Positions 31,926-40,978 of a stretch of DNA of 64,000 nucleotides are shown here, one piece after another. How positions within the stretch are numbered: position 1 is the stretch's first letter; each line of letters begins with the position of its first letter. The stretch lies in contig CASEOG010000007.1 in NCBI GenBank assembly GCA_949289575.1, forward strand, positions 82,086 through 146,085, read 5' to 3'. The notes under the pieces were generated by a model. That model ran no database searches. It was not told the origin of the DNA and saw nothing but the letters and a program-made list of their open reading frames with translations. The DNA comes from an uncultured Spirochaetales bacterium. Its GTDB lineage: Bacteria; Spirochaetota; Spirochaetia; JAFGXN01. A program made the translations under genes and the position numbers.

Positions 31926-33980
31926 ATGAAAAAACTGATTTCTCTTTTTTTCGGACTGGCGGTTCTGACAGCCTGTACATCGGTTCGCCCCGGTGCGATG
32001 ACGGAGCGAACGGCAGTGATTCCGCAACCGGTTTCTCTCAAAGAAGGCGTGGGTGAATTTGTGGTGACTCCCCGAACGGTCATTTCGGCGGTTTCCGAAG
32101 CGACCGATGCGGCTGCTTTTCTGGCGGAAGATTTCAGAATAGCTGCCGGGTTTACACCGAAAAGCGGACAGGCGGCGGCCAATGTTATTCGGTTTGTCCT
32201 TGCCAACGCTGAATTCGAAGAAAAAGGTCCCGAAGCCTATACATTGGATGTGACAGTCGATGCTGTTGAAATACGGGCCAACGGTTCGGCCGGTTTCTTT
32301 TACGGCTACCAAACGCTCAAGCAGCTGCTACCGTCCGCTATCTACGCAGGCATGGTGCAGCCCGGTATTTCATGGACCGTGCCCGTTGTTTCGATTGAGG
32401 ATTACCCCCGCTTCGAATGGCGCGGACTGATGCTCGACTGCAGCCGCCACTTTATGGATACGGCGGCAATCAAGGAATTTATCGATTTAATGGCAATGCA
32501 TAAGTTCAACAAACTTCACTGGCACCTGACGGACGATCAGGGTTGGCGGCTGGAAATCAAAAAATATCCGCTGCTGACCGAAATCGGCAGCAAACGGGAC
32601 CGGACGTTGAAAGGCCATTATCTTTCCGTCCTGAAAGGCGGGCACGTTTACGATAATACGCCTCACGGCGGTTATTACACACAGACGGAAGCGCGTGAGA
32701 TTGTCAAATACGCGGCTGCCCGGGGGGTGACGGTGGTTCCCGAAATCGAGCTTCCCGGACATGCACAGGCTGCCATCGCCGCCTATCCTTGGCTCGGTGT
32801 TTCCGATGTGTCCGATGAGGCGCTGATTGCCGCCAAGGCCGACACCAGCTGTTTCTTTAACTGCGACGACTGTGTCCAGGGAAATGATGTGAAAGTCTCC
32901 GGAATCTGGGGAGTATCGCCCCGGGTTTTTAAACCTTCGGAAAAGACGGTCGAATTTTTGCAGGATGTTCTGACAGAGGTTCTGGCTGTTTTCCCCGGGG
33001 AATTTATTCATATCGGCGGTGACGAATGTGCCAAAGGTCAGTGGAAACTGTCGGACGAGGTACAGGCGTTTATCCGCGACAACAATCTCGGAAACGAAAA
33101 CGGAGCCCAAAGCTGGTTTATTCACCGGATGGACGAATTCCTGACGGAACGCGGACGCCGGCTGATCGGCTGGGACGAAATACTCGACGGCGGGCTGGCT
33201 CCGAATGCGGCGGTGATGAGCTGGAGAGGCAAATCGGGCGGTATCCGGGCGGCCAAAATGCATCATGATATTGTGATGACACCGACGACATTCGTCTACC
33301 TTGATTATCATCAGGAAGCGGCACCGTACAATCAGTTGGGAATCGGCGGCTATCTGCCGTTAAAGAAAGTTTACTCGTTCGATCCTGTCGGAACGGCATT
33401 GGCCGGTCAATACGAAAAATATGTTCTCGGCGGACAGGCCAATATTTGGACAGAGTACATTAAAACAATCGATCAGGTCGAGTTTATGACTTATCCGCGT
33501 GCGGCTGCCGTCGCCGAGGCGGTTTGGTCGCCGAAAAATGAAAAAAGTTTTTCTTTTTTCTGTGCAAAATTGAGCAAACATCTTAAAAGACTTGCGGCCA
33601 TGGATATTAATTTCTGTGTGCCGTCGAAAGGGCGCAAAGCGGCTTCCGTCGATATTTCCGAACCCGGCGATTACGAGGTGATTCTTCCCGGAGTGGAAGG
33701 GGCGGCAACCGTTCAGGTTTATCTTGTCCCCGCAAAAGGATCGAAACCGGAAGCCGATATCCCGAGCGCAAAATTTTCTTCCGAATACGGAGTTGATTTT
33801 GACCGGCGGCCGGAATGCAGCCTGTATGACGGCATCGGTCAGGCCGGAGTATTCACCTTTCATTTGAAAGAGCCTGTCGTCGGGGAAGGCAGACTGACAC
33901 TCTCCGTCTCGGCCGCGACGGTTGCCGGTACGGTCGATATTTACGTAAAACGGATTGATGCCGACGGGACCTGCCGCTGA
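31926..33980 (+). CDS. Beta-N-acetylhexosaminidase, GH20, lipoprotein
   Basis: A 684-aa surface or periplasmic lipoprotein (LTAC, Cys17). An N-terminal GH20b-like domain (about 30-155) precedes the catalytic TIM barrel. Visible: the segment RGLMLDCSRHFM, HKFNKLHWHLTDDQGWRLEI, the catalytic Asp-Glu pair in HIGGDECAKG (about residues 364-365), and WDEILDGGL. A C-terminal beta domain follows. The enzyme should remove terminal N-acetylglucosamine or N-acetylgalactosamine from glycans or chitin fragments by substrate-assisted catalysis. The stop codon overlaps the ATG of the next gene (TGATG), so the pair is co-transcribed. Confidence 0.95.
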   Translation: MKKLISLFFGLAVLTACTSVRPGAMTERTAVIPQPVSLKEGVGEFVVTPRTVISAVSEATDAAAFLAEDFRIAAGFTPKSGQAAANVIRFVLANAEFEEKGPEAYTLDVTVDAVEIRANGSAGFFYGYQTLKQLLPSAIYAGMVQPGISWTVPVVSIEDYPRFEWRGLMLDCSRHFMDTAAIKEFIDLMAMHKFNKLHWHLTDDQGWRLEIKKYPLLTEIGSKRDRTLKGHYLSVLKGGHVYDNTPHGGYYTQTEAREIVKYAAARGVTVVPEIELPGHAQAAIAAYPWLGVSDVSDEALIAAKADTSCFFNCDDCVQGNDVKVSGIWGVSPRVFKPSEKTVEFLQDVLTEVLAVFPGEFIHIGGDECAKGQWKLSDEVQAFIRDNNLGNENGAQSWFIHRMDEFLTERGRRLIGWDEILDGGLAPNAAVMSWRGKSGGIRAAKMHHDIVMTPTTFVYLDYHQEAAPYNQLGIGGYLPLKKVYSFDPVGTALAGQYEKYVLGGQANIWTEYIKTIDQVEFMTYPRAAAVAEAVWSPKNEKSFSFFCAKLSKHLKRLAAMDINFCVPSKGRKAASVDISEPGDYEVILPGVEGAATVQVYLVPAKGSKPEADIPSAKFSSEYGVDFDRRPECSLYDGIGQAGVFTFHLKEPVVGEGRLTLSVSAATVAGTVDIYVKRIDADGTCR

Positions 33981-35122
33981 TGAGACGACCGAATCCGATT
34001 TTTCCGTGTGCCGTTTTTCTGATTTTTCTTTCGGCGGTTCTTTCCGCAGAGACGCCGGAGTCGGATTTGATGATATCCGAAGACGAAGTGTTCGGATTTT
34101 CCGCCGGGACGGCTTCGTTTGACGAAGAGACGGTTTCCGTGACGCCGGTTCTGCCGGCGTCCGAACCGGCCGTCGAAGGATTGCCGTGGCGTTTTTCCTG
34201 GTCGGTCAATTTCGAGGGGACACTGAAATTCACGGATAATAAAGTCGGATTTAACCCTTTATTTCGTTATAATGACAAAATGCTCAACCGGAACACCCTC
34301 CGGATGAATATGACACTGCTTCCTTCGGATTTATATACGGCTGTCGTTTATACCTATCTGAATGTGCATCTCAGAAATATTTACGACGCGGAGAACCCCG
34401 ATGAAGGAGATTTTCTGTATCGGAACCGTTACGGAATCGGTTTGGATAACCGCTTTTCTTTTTCGAACGGTTTGGACTTTCTGGTAGGGGCCGAGTATCG
34501 TCTGGATCAGTCAAATTGGAACAGTTTTAAACATCGATTGGCGCTTCGGGCTCTGTTGGAGGGAGGCGGATTTCCCGGTTTTTCATGGGCGATTGAGCAG
34601 AGGGCTTTGCCGTTTTTTACGGTAAAAGCTGCCGGACTCTCTTCTTTCGAGACGGAAACCATGTTTTCCGCGGAGTACGACTTTTTTCTCGCCGGGTCTC
34701 ATCCGAGTACGGACGGGTACAAGCTGATTTTATACAACGACTTTTATTTCGACTCGACATCGTTCCCGGACGGCTCGGATACGGAATATTATCTGGAAGA
34801 AACAATCGGAGTCAAGGCCGGGATAAAAGATCTTGTTACATTGACTTTCGGTCCGACTTATTTCTTTCATAATTTACAGCCTTATAATAATGTCAGTCTG
34901 TTCGGCTTTAAAGCCGGAACGGCTGTCGCTTTCAAAACAAAACCGATAACGGTTGACGGAGAAACTCTTCAGGCAGCCAAAACCTATACGTTATCGGCTT
35001 TTTACTGGGGCGCCCGTAACTTTGACAGGGAAACTTGGGATCATTTGCTGCAGGTTTCGTTCGGTATTTCCTATCCCGGTGTCACACAAAGAATGGCGGG
35101 AAGGCAAAGCGTCGTTAAATAA
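33980..35122 (+). CDS. Putative outer-membrane beta-barrel protein
   Basis: A 380-aa exported protein with a signal peptide (residues 1-23, cleavage near VLSAET). The mature part from about residue 75 shows many alternating amphipathic strands with aromatic ends (for example LYTAVVYTYLNVHLRNIYDA, LDFLVGAEYRL, TVKAAGLSSFETETMFSAEYDF), as in outer-membrane barrels. I do not recognise a named family. It is translationally coupled to the GH20 hexosaminidase, so it could be a porin or anchor for glycan uptake; that is inference. Its 3' end overlaps the convergent TPR gene by 8 bases. Confidence 0.7.
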   Translation: MRRPNPIFPCAVFLIFLSAVLSAETPESDLMISEDEVFGFSAGTASFDEETVSVTPVLPASEPAVEGLPWRFSWSVNFEGTLKFTDNKVGFNPLFRYNDKMLNRNTLRMNMTLLPSDLYTAVVYTYLNVHLRNIYDAENPDEGDFLYRNRYGIGLDNRFSFSNGLDFLVGAEYRLDQSNWNSFKHRLALRALLEGGGFPGFSWAIEQRALPFFTVKAAGLSSFETETMFSAEYDFFLAGSHPSTDGYKLILYNDFYFDSTSFPDGSDTEYYLEETIGVKAGIKDLVTLTFGPTYFFHNLQPYNNVSLFGFKAGTAVAFKTKPITVDGETLQAAKTYTLSAFYWGARNFDRETWDHLLQVSFGISYPGVTQRMAGRQSVVK

Positions 35123-35585
35123 ATTCTTCGCAGTCTGTTAAATTCCGTGCGGCATCTTTGTTGGATGAGTCCAGTGTCACGGCTGTTTTAAATTCGTTAT
35201 ATGCGTGCGGATATTTTTTCAGTTTAAAAAGAGCCACTCCCAAATGATTGTGGTAAGCCGAAATGCGAGGATCCTTCTTTACGGCCGTATAAAAACATTC
35301 GAGAGCTTTCGTGTACTGTTGCCGTTTCAGCTCTATAAGCCCTTCCACGTTGTCGAGCTCGGCTGTTTTGATGCCCCGTGACCGCGCTTCCGATATGATT
35401 CGAAATGCCTCGTCCGGAGATCCCGCCTCGTAATAAGAAGTTGCCAGATTGGAGTAGACAACGGGATGATTCGGGATTTCTTCCAAGGCAGCCAGAAGAT
35501 AGGGAACAGCCTGAGCGTATTTCCGCTTTCCCATCAGAGAACAGCCTTTTGAATGATTTTTTTGAAAGACCCTGTTATCGTTCAT
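35115..35585 (-). CDS. Tetratricopeptide repeat protein
   Basis: A 156-aa protein made of about four TPR units: segments AQAVPYLLAALEEIPNHPVVYSNLATSYYE, PDEAFRIISEARSRG, YTKALECFYTAVKKDP and YPHAYNEFKTAVTLDSSNKDA carry the usual small and aromatic positions. No signal peptide, so probably cytoplasmic and a protein-protein adaptor; partners are unknown. The ATG at 35585 has CATAAT five bases upstream and no RBS, another possible leaderless start, though the -35 region is poor. It is transcribed alone. Confidence 0.78.
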   Translation of the reverse strand: MNDNRVFQKNHSKGCSLMGKRKYAQAVPYLLAALEEIPNHPVVYSNLATSYYEAGSPDEAFRIISEARSRGIKTAELDNVEGLIELKRQQYTKALECFYTAVKKDPRISAYHNHLGVALFKLKKYPHAYNEFKTAVTLDSSNKDAARNLTDCEEFI

Positions 35586-35643
35586 ATCTTATTATGACAT
35601 GAATCGAACGGAAAAGAAAGTGGTTTTTGACCGAATTTTCGGG

Positions 35644-35672
35644 TTGTCAAATTATTTTCGATTTTATATAAT
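35644..35672 (+). promoter_or_regulatory. Sigma-70 promoter of the cobalamin operon
   Basis: TTGTCA (35644-35649), 17-base spacer, TATAAT (35667-35672). Transcription should start near 35679, just before the riboswitch. Confidence 0.8.
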
Positions 35673-35680
35673 GATATGTA

Positions 35681-35812
35681 TTTCAATGGAAGTCGGGTGA
35701 AAATCCCGCGCTGACCCGCAACCGTAATCGGGAAGAGGCGAAAATCAGGTCACTGTCTGCGGATGGGAAGGCTTCGTCGAACGGCCCGTAAGCCGGGAAA
35801 CTTTGGTACACA
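35681..35812 (+). promoter_or_regulatory. Cobalamin (AdoCbl-type) riboswitch
   Basis: Conserved blocks appear in order: GGAAGTCGGGTGAAAATCCC, GCGCTGACCCGCAACCGTAA, the B12-box-like AGGTCACTG, GGATGGGAAGGC, and AAGCCGGGAAAC. A hairpin of 10 bp (TTTTTTAACT/AGTTAAAAAA, 35819-35847) lies between it and the first gene but has no T-tail after it, so control may be translational or the hairpin may be an alternative structure. It should repress the downstream genes when cobalamin is plentiful. Confidence 0.93.
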
Positions 35813-35896
35813 TTCTTATTTTTTAACTTCGGGTCTGAGTTAAAAAACGATTCGCCGTATCCGTATCGTCATCTCCGATCCGAAAAGGAGTTTTTC

Positions 35897-36460
35897 ATGA
35901 AAAAAGTAAAACGTTGGGTCTTGCTGGCAGCAGCGGCTTTTCTGGCAGCGGCGTGTGATCCGCTGACAACAACCGCGCAGGGAAAAGAGGTGCAGGGCGC
36001 TTATGTTCTGCCAACAGAGTCGGGATTCGGTCCGTGGACGGAGAAATATACCGTTTCCGACACCGAGGTCAGATACGAGAGCGGAGCCGATGAAACTTCG
36101 ACTGCAGTCGTTTATGCCGGAACAATTGTCAAAACGGTTTTCAACCGCTTTAACAGCGGCGAAACCCGTCTGGCACAGAATATCGGCGAAGAGACGGTTT
36201 TCAAAAATTTCGGTTACATGATTTTAAAATATACCGAATGCGATAACGAAGGAACCGGGCAGCCGGGTCAGTTTAATATTTTCCGGTTTGCCGAAAAAGA
36301 AGACGGAACATGGATCTTTACGCAGGGGTTTAAAAACGGCTCCGGCAAAGAAGGGGTCTATATCAACAGTCTGTGCGGTACAGCCGCAAAAGCGGAACGG
36401 GAAATTACCGAAAAGAACGGCTATTTCGACTTTGCATCGACGGGATTTCTTAAAAAGTGA
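35897..36460 (+). CDS. Lipoprotein of unknown function, first gene of the cobalamin operon
   Basis: A 187-aa lipoprotein (lipobox AAAC, Cys20; the next residue is Asp). The mature part contains beta-rich stretches (EKYTVSDTEVRYESG, YMILKYTECDNEG, GTWIFTQGF) and two further cysteines. I do not recognise the family. The position directly after a cobalamin riboswitch and in front of cobalamin-uptake genes implies a role in capture or passage of corrinoids at the cell envelope; this is inference from context. AAGGAG lies before the ATG. The stop codon overlaps the GTG start of the next gene (GTGA). Confidence 0.78.
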   Translation: MKKVKRWVLLAAAAFLAAACDPLTTTAQGKEVQGAYVLPTESGFGPWTEKYTVSDTEVRYESGADETSTAVVYAGTIVKTVFNRFNSGETRLAQNIGEETVFKNFGYMILKYTECDNEGTGQPGQFNIFRFAEKEDGTWIFTQGFKNGSGKEGVYINSLCGTAAKAEREITEKNGYFDFASTGFLKK

Positions 36461-37542
36461 AAGCAAAGCGGCTGTTTTTCGGGGCGGCAGCGGCACTCGT
36501 TCTGTCTGCCTGTGATCCGGACCCGGTTTCCGGAGAAGGGGGAAACCGTCTTCTCGAAGCGAGGATGGAAGCGGCTTATCTGAATATGCCGCCTTCGGCT
36601 GCGGCTGATTTCGCTTCTCCGGTGCGCTGCCTCTACACGGGGTGGATGCTGCCGCCGGAAACCGCGGTGCGTTTCTCCGAACCGGCCGAAATGGTGCTGC
36701 TTTCCGGGCTAGATGCTGCCGTGCCGGCCGCCGCCGACAGCCGCTGGCAGGCGGCCGAATCGTTTGCGGCCGGCAAACCGGGTCTTTACTCTCTTTTCCT
36801 GAGGCGGCCGGGGGAAACGGCAGTGTCGCGCTACCGCTTTATCGTGACAGACAGTTTCGGCGGCGTATCGCAGCTGACGGTCAAAGCGGAGACCGTTCCG
36901 GCCAAAGGGTGGGCGGCTGCCGTCATCGAATACCGGAAAGGAAAAGATTTGACCTCGTTTACCGATCCCGAAAGAGTGTTGGGGAGATGGTTTGCCCACC
37001 GCTCCGAGACGGTTTCCGACCCGGTGTATGATGTCGTTTCGCTGGGGAACGGCGGTTCGTTGACAATCGAATGGGAAACGGCGGCCGCCAACGGACCGGG
37101 CCCCGACTTTGCGGTTTTCGAAAACGGAATGTCGGCAAACGAAAATTCGGTCTTTGCGGAGCTGGCTTTTGTCGAAGTCAGCAGCAACGGTGTCGATTTC
37201 GAACGGTTCGATACGATTTCGAGAGGAACGTCGGCGGTTCCCGACGGCGGGCAAATTGCGGCCGATTCGGTGTACGGATTGGCAGGGGCCAAGCCGCTCG
37301 GATACGGAACGCTCTTTGATTTGGACGAACTGGCCGGTCGCGAATCGGTCATCGACGGACGGCTCGATCTGAACCGGGTGCGTTATCTTCGTCTGATTGA
37401 TATTCCCGGCTGCGGAGCCGGTACCGACGGGTACGAAGCCGCTTACGATTCGTTCGGCAATGTGATTTACGATGCGTTTAAAACGTACGGGTCGGCCGGT
37501 TTTGATGCGGCCTGTACGGCGGTGCTGAACAGTCATGAGTGA
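36457..37542 (+). CDS. Surface lipoprotein of unknown function in the cobalamin operon
   Basis: A 361-aa lipoprotein (GTG start at 36457; Cys19 in LSAC). After a region of about 120 residues resembling an immunoglobulin-like fold (SRYRFIVTDSFGGVSQLTV) comes a domain with NGGSLTIEWE, PGPDFAVFENG, AFVEVSSNGVDFERF, LAGAKPLGYGTLFDLDEL and LNRVRYLRLIDI. This looks like a jelly-roll surface domain that I recall from proteins annotated only as cell surface protein. Riboswitch control and tight packing with transporter genes suggest corrinoid binding; no direct proof exists in the sequence. Its stop lies beyond the start of tonB (8-base overlap). Confidence 0.75.
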   Translation: MKAKRLFFGAAAALVLSACDPDPVSGEGGNRLLEARMEAAYLNMPPSAAADFASPVRCLYTGWMLPPETAVRFSEPAEMVLLSGLDAAVPAAADSRWQAAESFAAGKPGLYSLFLRRPGETAVSRYRFIVTDSFGGVSQLTVKAETVPAKGWAAAVIEYRKGKDLTSFTDPERVLGRWFAHRSETVSDPVYDVVSLGNGGSLTIEWETAAANGPGPDFAVFENGMSANENSVFAELAFVEVSSNGVDFERFDTISRGTSAVPDGGQIAADSVYGLAGAKPLGYGTLFDLDELAGRESVIDGRLDLNRVRYLRLIDIPGCGAGTDGYEAAYDSFGNVIYDAFKTYGSAGFDAACTAVLNSHE

Positions 37543-38164
37543 CCGACGGCGGTGGATGATTTCCGTCGGCGGGGCGCTGTTGTTGTATGCGCCGTTTTTT
37601 GCGGTGCTGTCGGCGATACCCGACCGGAGCTCTCTTTCGCCTGCCGTTGCCGTTGAACTGAGACTGCCGACCCGGTCCGCGGACGGCGGTTCGCCACTCT
37701 CTCCTCACGGGCAGCCGCAGACGGTTGCGGAGAAACCGATCCGTCGGGAATCCCGCAGGCCGGCGGCTGCGGCGGCTGCGGCGGAAAAAACGGTTCCGGT
37801 ACGGCAGCGGAGCGAAACGGCTGCGGAGCCGGTCCGGACGGCGGAACGGACGGAGAGCCGTTCGAATCGGGATGACGGGCCGGAGCTGCCGCAGGTCGAT
37901 TTTGTTACGGCCGGTGCAGGCGTTGTGCTGCCGATGCCCGGGTATCCGGCGGCGGCGCGCCGGAAAGGGATTGAAGGAAGCGTCACGATACGGGTGACGG
38001 TCGCCGCGGACGGCACTGTTATCGGAACCGAAATTCTGACCAGTTCCCACGACTGGTTCCGCCGGGCCGTATTGTCGGTTGTCAGGGAATGGCAGTTTCC
38101 TCCGCAGGCAACCGGCTTTGTGACCGAAAAGCAGTTTGTTTTTCGGCTGAAGGATTCGAAATGA
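37535..38164 (+). CDS. tonB: TonB-family energy transducer
   Basis: A 209-aa inner-membrane-anchored periplasmic protein. One N-terminal TM helix (about residues 8-27), a low-complexity Pro/Arg/Ala linker (about 40-115), and a C-terminal TonB domain with PGYPAAARRKGIEGSVTIRV, VIGTEILTSS and VVREWQFPP. TonB transmits proton-motive force to outer-membrane receptors. It sits inside the cobalamin operon, overlapping both neighbours (ATG within the previous gene; ATGA with the next). No ExbB, ExbD or TonB-dependent receptor gene is in the window, so those must be elsewhere. Confidence 0.88.
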   Translation: MSDRRRWMISVGGALLLYAPFFAVLSAIPDRSSLSPAVAVELRLPTRSADGGSPLSPHGQPQTVAEKPIRRESRRPAAAAAAAEKTVPVRQRSETAAEPVRTAERTESRSNRDDGPELPQVDFVTAGAGVVLPMPGYPAAARRKGIEGSVTIRVTVAADGTVIGTEILTSSHDWFRRAVLSVVREWQFPPQATGFVTEKQFVFRLKDSK

Positions 38165-39276
38165 AACATTATTTTCCGTTTTTCTGTCTGGTTATTCTTC
38201 TTTTTCCGGCCTGTGTCCGGAGTCCTCAACTCGAAGGCTACGGCCAGGCGCGCGGATTTACCCTTGAAAAAAACAGTGAGGGCGAGGTGACGGCGGCCCG
38301 GATTTTATCCGACGGGCAGATTTTCGAGTACGAATTTTGCCGTCGTGAAGAGGGGAGATCCGGATTTGTCGACGGCAGCTTCCGCCGCTTCCGGGTCGCG
38401 GTTCCTCAAATCCGTACGGCGGTCTGTACGTCGACAATGCTGGTGCTTTTGGATGAGATCGGTGCGGTCGAGGCGGTTGCCGGAATGGACGGCGATTATA
38501 CAACGGTTCCTTCTTTCCGAAAAAGAATCGAAGAGGGAAAAATCTCTTTTCTGGCGGACGGCATGGTTCTCGATAAGGAAAAACTGGCCGCCTTGAAACC
38601 GGAAACGGTCTTTTTCTCTCCGGCATCGGGCGACCGCAGCGAAATTCAAAAAATCATCGATTGCGGTGCGGTGCCGGTACCGATTCAGGATTGGCGGGAG
38701 CCGGATCCGCTCGGACGGGCCCGTTGGGCGGAATTGGAAGCCGCTTTTTTCGGCAAATCGGAGGAAGCCGCTCTTCTTTTTCGGGAAACGGAACAGCGCT
38801 ACCGGAAAATAGCGGAAGAGGTGTCACTGCGGTCGTCGCGTCCGCAGGTGATTTTTCATCTGCCCGTCAACGGTCAGTGGCGCATGCCGTCGGGAAACAG
38901 TTTTACGGCCGCGGCCGTGCGTGACGGCGGCGGTCTTTGCCTGATGCCGGAAGCTCCTTCGGAAACGGTTCTGCTCGATTTGGAGACAGTCTTTTCCCGC
39001 TTTTCCGGAGCGACGGTCTGGCTGATTCATGCGGGAACGTATGCGGACCGGAAGAGTTTCGAAAGGGCGGCCTTATCGGCTTTCGGCGATTCGCGGCTCG
39101 CTTCTTTTCCGCCTCTCGGGCAGGCCCGTATAGCGGTCAACGACAGACTGGTCGATGACCGCGGCTTCAACGGCTTTTACGATTATTCGCCGCTTTTTCC
39201 CGATCGTCTGCTGGAAGATCTGGCTGCCGTTACGGCAGGCGGAGAGCCGGTTCATTTTTACAGGGTGCTGAAATGA
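38161..39276 (+). CDS. btuF: BtuF-like cobalamin ABC transporter substrate-binding lipoprotein
   Basis: A 371-aa lipoprotein (Cys18 in LLFPAC) of the periplasmic-binding class III family. Visible: AVCTSTMLVLLDEIGAVEAV with VAGMDGDYTT, and LAALKPETVFFSP, the usual order for FecB/BtuF proteins, then a C-terminal lobe. ATG 38161 overlaps the tonB stop (ATGA); the longer in-frame start at 38089 lies inside tonB and is rejected. In this riboswitch-controlled operon the ligand is most likely cobalamin, although haem or siderophore binders look alike. Confidence 0.85.
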   Translation: MKHYFPFFCLVILLFPACVRSPQLEGYGQARGFTLEKNSEGEVTAARILSDGQIFEYEFCRREEGRSGFVDGSFRRFRVAVPQIRTAVCTSTMLVLLDEIGAVEAVAGMDGDYTTVPSFRKRIEEGKISFLADGMVLDKEKLAALKPETVFFSPASGDRSEIQKIIDCGAVPVPIQDWREPDPLGRARWAELEAAFFGKSEEAALLFRETEQRYRKIAEEVSLRSSRPQVIFHLPVNGQWRMPSGNSFTAAAVRDGGGLCLMPEAPSETVLLDLETVFSRFSGATVWLIHAGTYADRKSFERAALSAFGDSRLASFPPLGQARIAVNDRLVDDRGFNGFYDYSPLFPDRLLEDLAAVTAGGEPVHFYRVLK

Positions 39277-40268
39277 AGAAAGCTTTTTTCATCCAGACGG
39301 CTCTGTTAGCCGTTGCGGCACTGATTCACTTCTCGGCAGGGACGGCGACATTCGGAGCGGACGGCCTCTTTTCCGGAAACGGAATCGGGGTGCTCTGGTC
39401 GATCCGGTTGCCGCGGCTGCTGACGGCCTGTGCGGCCGGTGCGGCAATGGGGATTGCCGGCGTGCTGCTGCAGGCCTTTTTCCGTAATCCGATGGCAGAT
39501 CCGTTTGTTTTGGGGATTCATTCCGGGGCCGCTTTCGGGGTGGCGCTCGTCACGTTGATTTTCCGCGGGCTGACCGGTGCGGCTGTCGCCGCCGTTCTTC
39601 TCTCTCTCGGCAGTACGGCGGCCGCTTTTGCCGGTGCGGCCGCCGTCACCGTTTTCATGGCGGTGCTTTCCGTGCGGATGCGTTCCCGGACGGCTCTTCT
39701 GGTGGCGGGACTGATGCTCGGCTACGGACTGAATGCCGTGATTTCGCTTTTCATCTTTTTTTCTTCACCCCGGGAGTGGGAATGGTTTCTGAGTTGGAAT
39801 TTTGCTTCGTTTTCCGGAACCCGGCTGGCGGAGGCCGCGCTGCTGACGGCAGTGACGGCTGCCGCCGGATTTTATGCGGTCCGGATGGCTAAAAACCTCA
39901 ATCTTTACCGGCTTTCTTCGGATTATGCGGTGTCGATGGGGGTTGATGTGCGGCGGCTCCGATTCGGAATTGTGGCGGTATCATCCGTGCTGGCGGCTTT
40001 TGTGACCGCCTTTTGCGGGCCGACAGCCTTTGTCGGCATTGCGGCGCCCCGGCTGGCGGTAATCTTCTTCCGAAGCGACGACTGCCGTTACCGGGTGCCG
40101 GCGGCGGCTCTTTCGGGAGCACTGCTGACGACTGCGGCCGATCTGGCAGCCAAGCTGCCCGGTTTGTGGACGACGGCACTGCCGTTGAATCCCGTGCTGT
40201 CGTTTTTCGGGCTGCCGTTTGTGTTTGCGGTTCTGTTGGGAGAACGCAGGGAGTTGTCGGGTGAATAA
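39273..40268 (+). CDS. btuC: BtuC-like FecCD-family ABC permease
   Basis: A 331-aa inner-membrane permease with about ten helices. FecCD family signatures: IRLPRLLTACAAGAAMGIAG, LLQAFFRNPMADPFVLGIHSG and VTAFCGPTAFVGIAAPRLA. It overlaps the previous stop (ATGA) and the following GTG start (8 bases), consistent with one transporter BtuFCD. Imports the ligand of the binding protein into the cytoplasm. Confidence 0.9.
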   Translation: MKKAFFIQTALLAVAALIHFSAGTATFGADGLFSGNGIGVLWSIRLPRLLTACAAGAAMGIAGVLLQAFFRNPMADPFVLGIHSGAAFGVALVTLIFRGLTGAAVAAVLLSLGSTAAAFAGAAAVTVFMAVLSVRMRSRTALLVAGLMLGYGLNAVISLFIFFSSPREWEWFLSWNFASFSGTRLAEAALLTAVTAAAGFYAVRMAKNLNLYRLSSDYAVSMGVDVRRLRFGIVAVSSVLAAFVTAFCGPTAFVGIAAPRLAVIFFRSDDCRYRVPAAALSGALLTTAADLAAKLPGLWTTALPLNPVLSFFGLPFVFAVLLGERRELSGE

Positions 40269-40956
40269 CGGTTGGGAACTGAAAGAAACGGTTTTCGGGT
40301 ATCGGATTCGGAAAACGGAAAAACGGGTGATTGCCGCATCCGGCATCGTGTTTCGTCCGGGTGATTTCTGTATTCTTTACGGCAGAAACGGATCGGGGAA
40401 ATCGACTGTTTTGAGAACACTGGCCGGGCTGATGCCGCCCCTTTCGGGCCGGATTTTATGGAACGGAATCGATTGGCACTCTTTGCCGGCAGAGAAACGG
40501 GCGCAAACGGCGGCTGTGGTTCTGACCGGCTTTCCGGTGATGGGGCTGTTTACCGCGTTCGAGACGGCGGCTCTCGGCCGTTCTCCGTATACGGGCCGTT
40601 ACGGCCGGTTGACGGCGGCCGATCGCGAAACGGTCGCCGCCGCGTTGGAGGCGGTCGGTGTTTATACGTTAAAGGACCGTCTTTTCGATTCGCTCAGTGA
40701 CGGCGAAAAGCAGAAAGTGATGACGGCCCGGGCTCTGGCTCAGCAGACCCCTTTGCTGCTTCTGGATGAACCGACCGCTTTTCTGGATTACGAGTCCAAA
40801 AAAGATTTCTTTCATCTTCTTGCCGCCTGTGCCCGGAAAAACGGAAAAACCGTCATTGTATCGACGCACGATCTTCCTTACGCCGAAGCCGAAACGCCTC
40901 TTTTGTTTCACTGCGCGGAAGGAACCGTTTCGCGGGAAAACGGCTTTCTCCGGTAA
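40261..40956 (+). CDS. btuD: BtuD-like ABC transporter ATPase
   Basis: A 231-aa ATPase: Walker A LYGRNGSGKST, Q-loop region VVLTGFPVMG, signature LSDGEKQKVMTARAL, Walker B LLLLDEPTAFLD, and H-loop VIVSTHD. The start is GTG 40261 with GGGAG eight bases upstream; the ATG at 40219 lies within btuC and is out of place. Short compared with the usual 250-260 residues, but complete in motifs. It is the last gene of the cobalamin operon and converges on the bioF remnant. Confidence 0.9.
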   Translation: MNNGWELKETVFGYRIRKTEKRVIAASGIVFRPGDFCILYGRNGSGKSTVLRTLAGLMPPLSGRILWNGIDWHSLPAEKRAQTAAVVLTGFPVMGLFTAFETAALGRSPYTGRYGRLTAADRETVAAALEAVGVYTLKDRLFDSLSDGEKQKVMTARALAQQTPLLLLDEPTAFLDYESKKDFFHLLAACARKNGKTVIVSTHDLPYAEAETPLLFHCAEGTVSRENGFLR

Positions 40957-40978
40957 CGGAACGGCCGTGCGGCCGCGC

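Noticed and set aside
35819..35847. Intrinsic terminator after the cobalamin riboswitch
   Set aside because: The 10-bp hairpin is A/T-rich and is not followed by a T-run, so it cannot be called a standard terminator.
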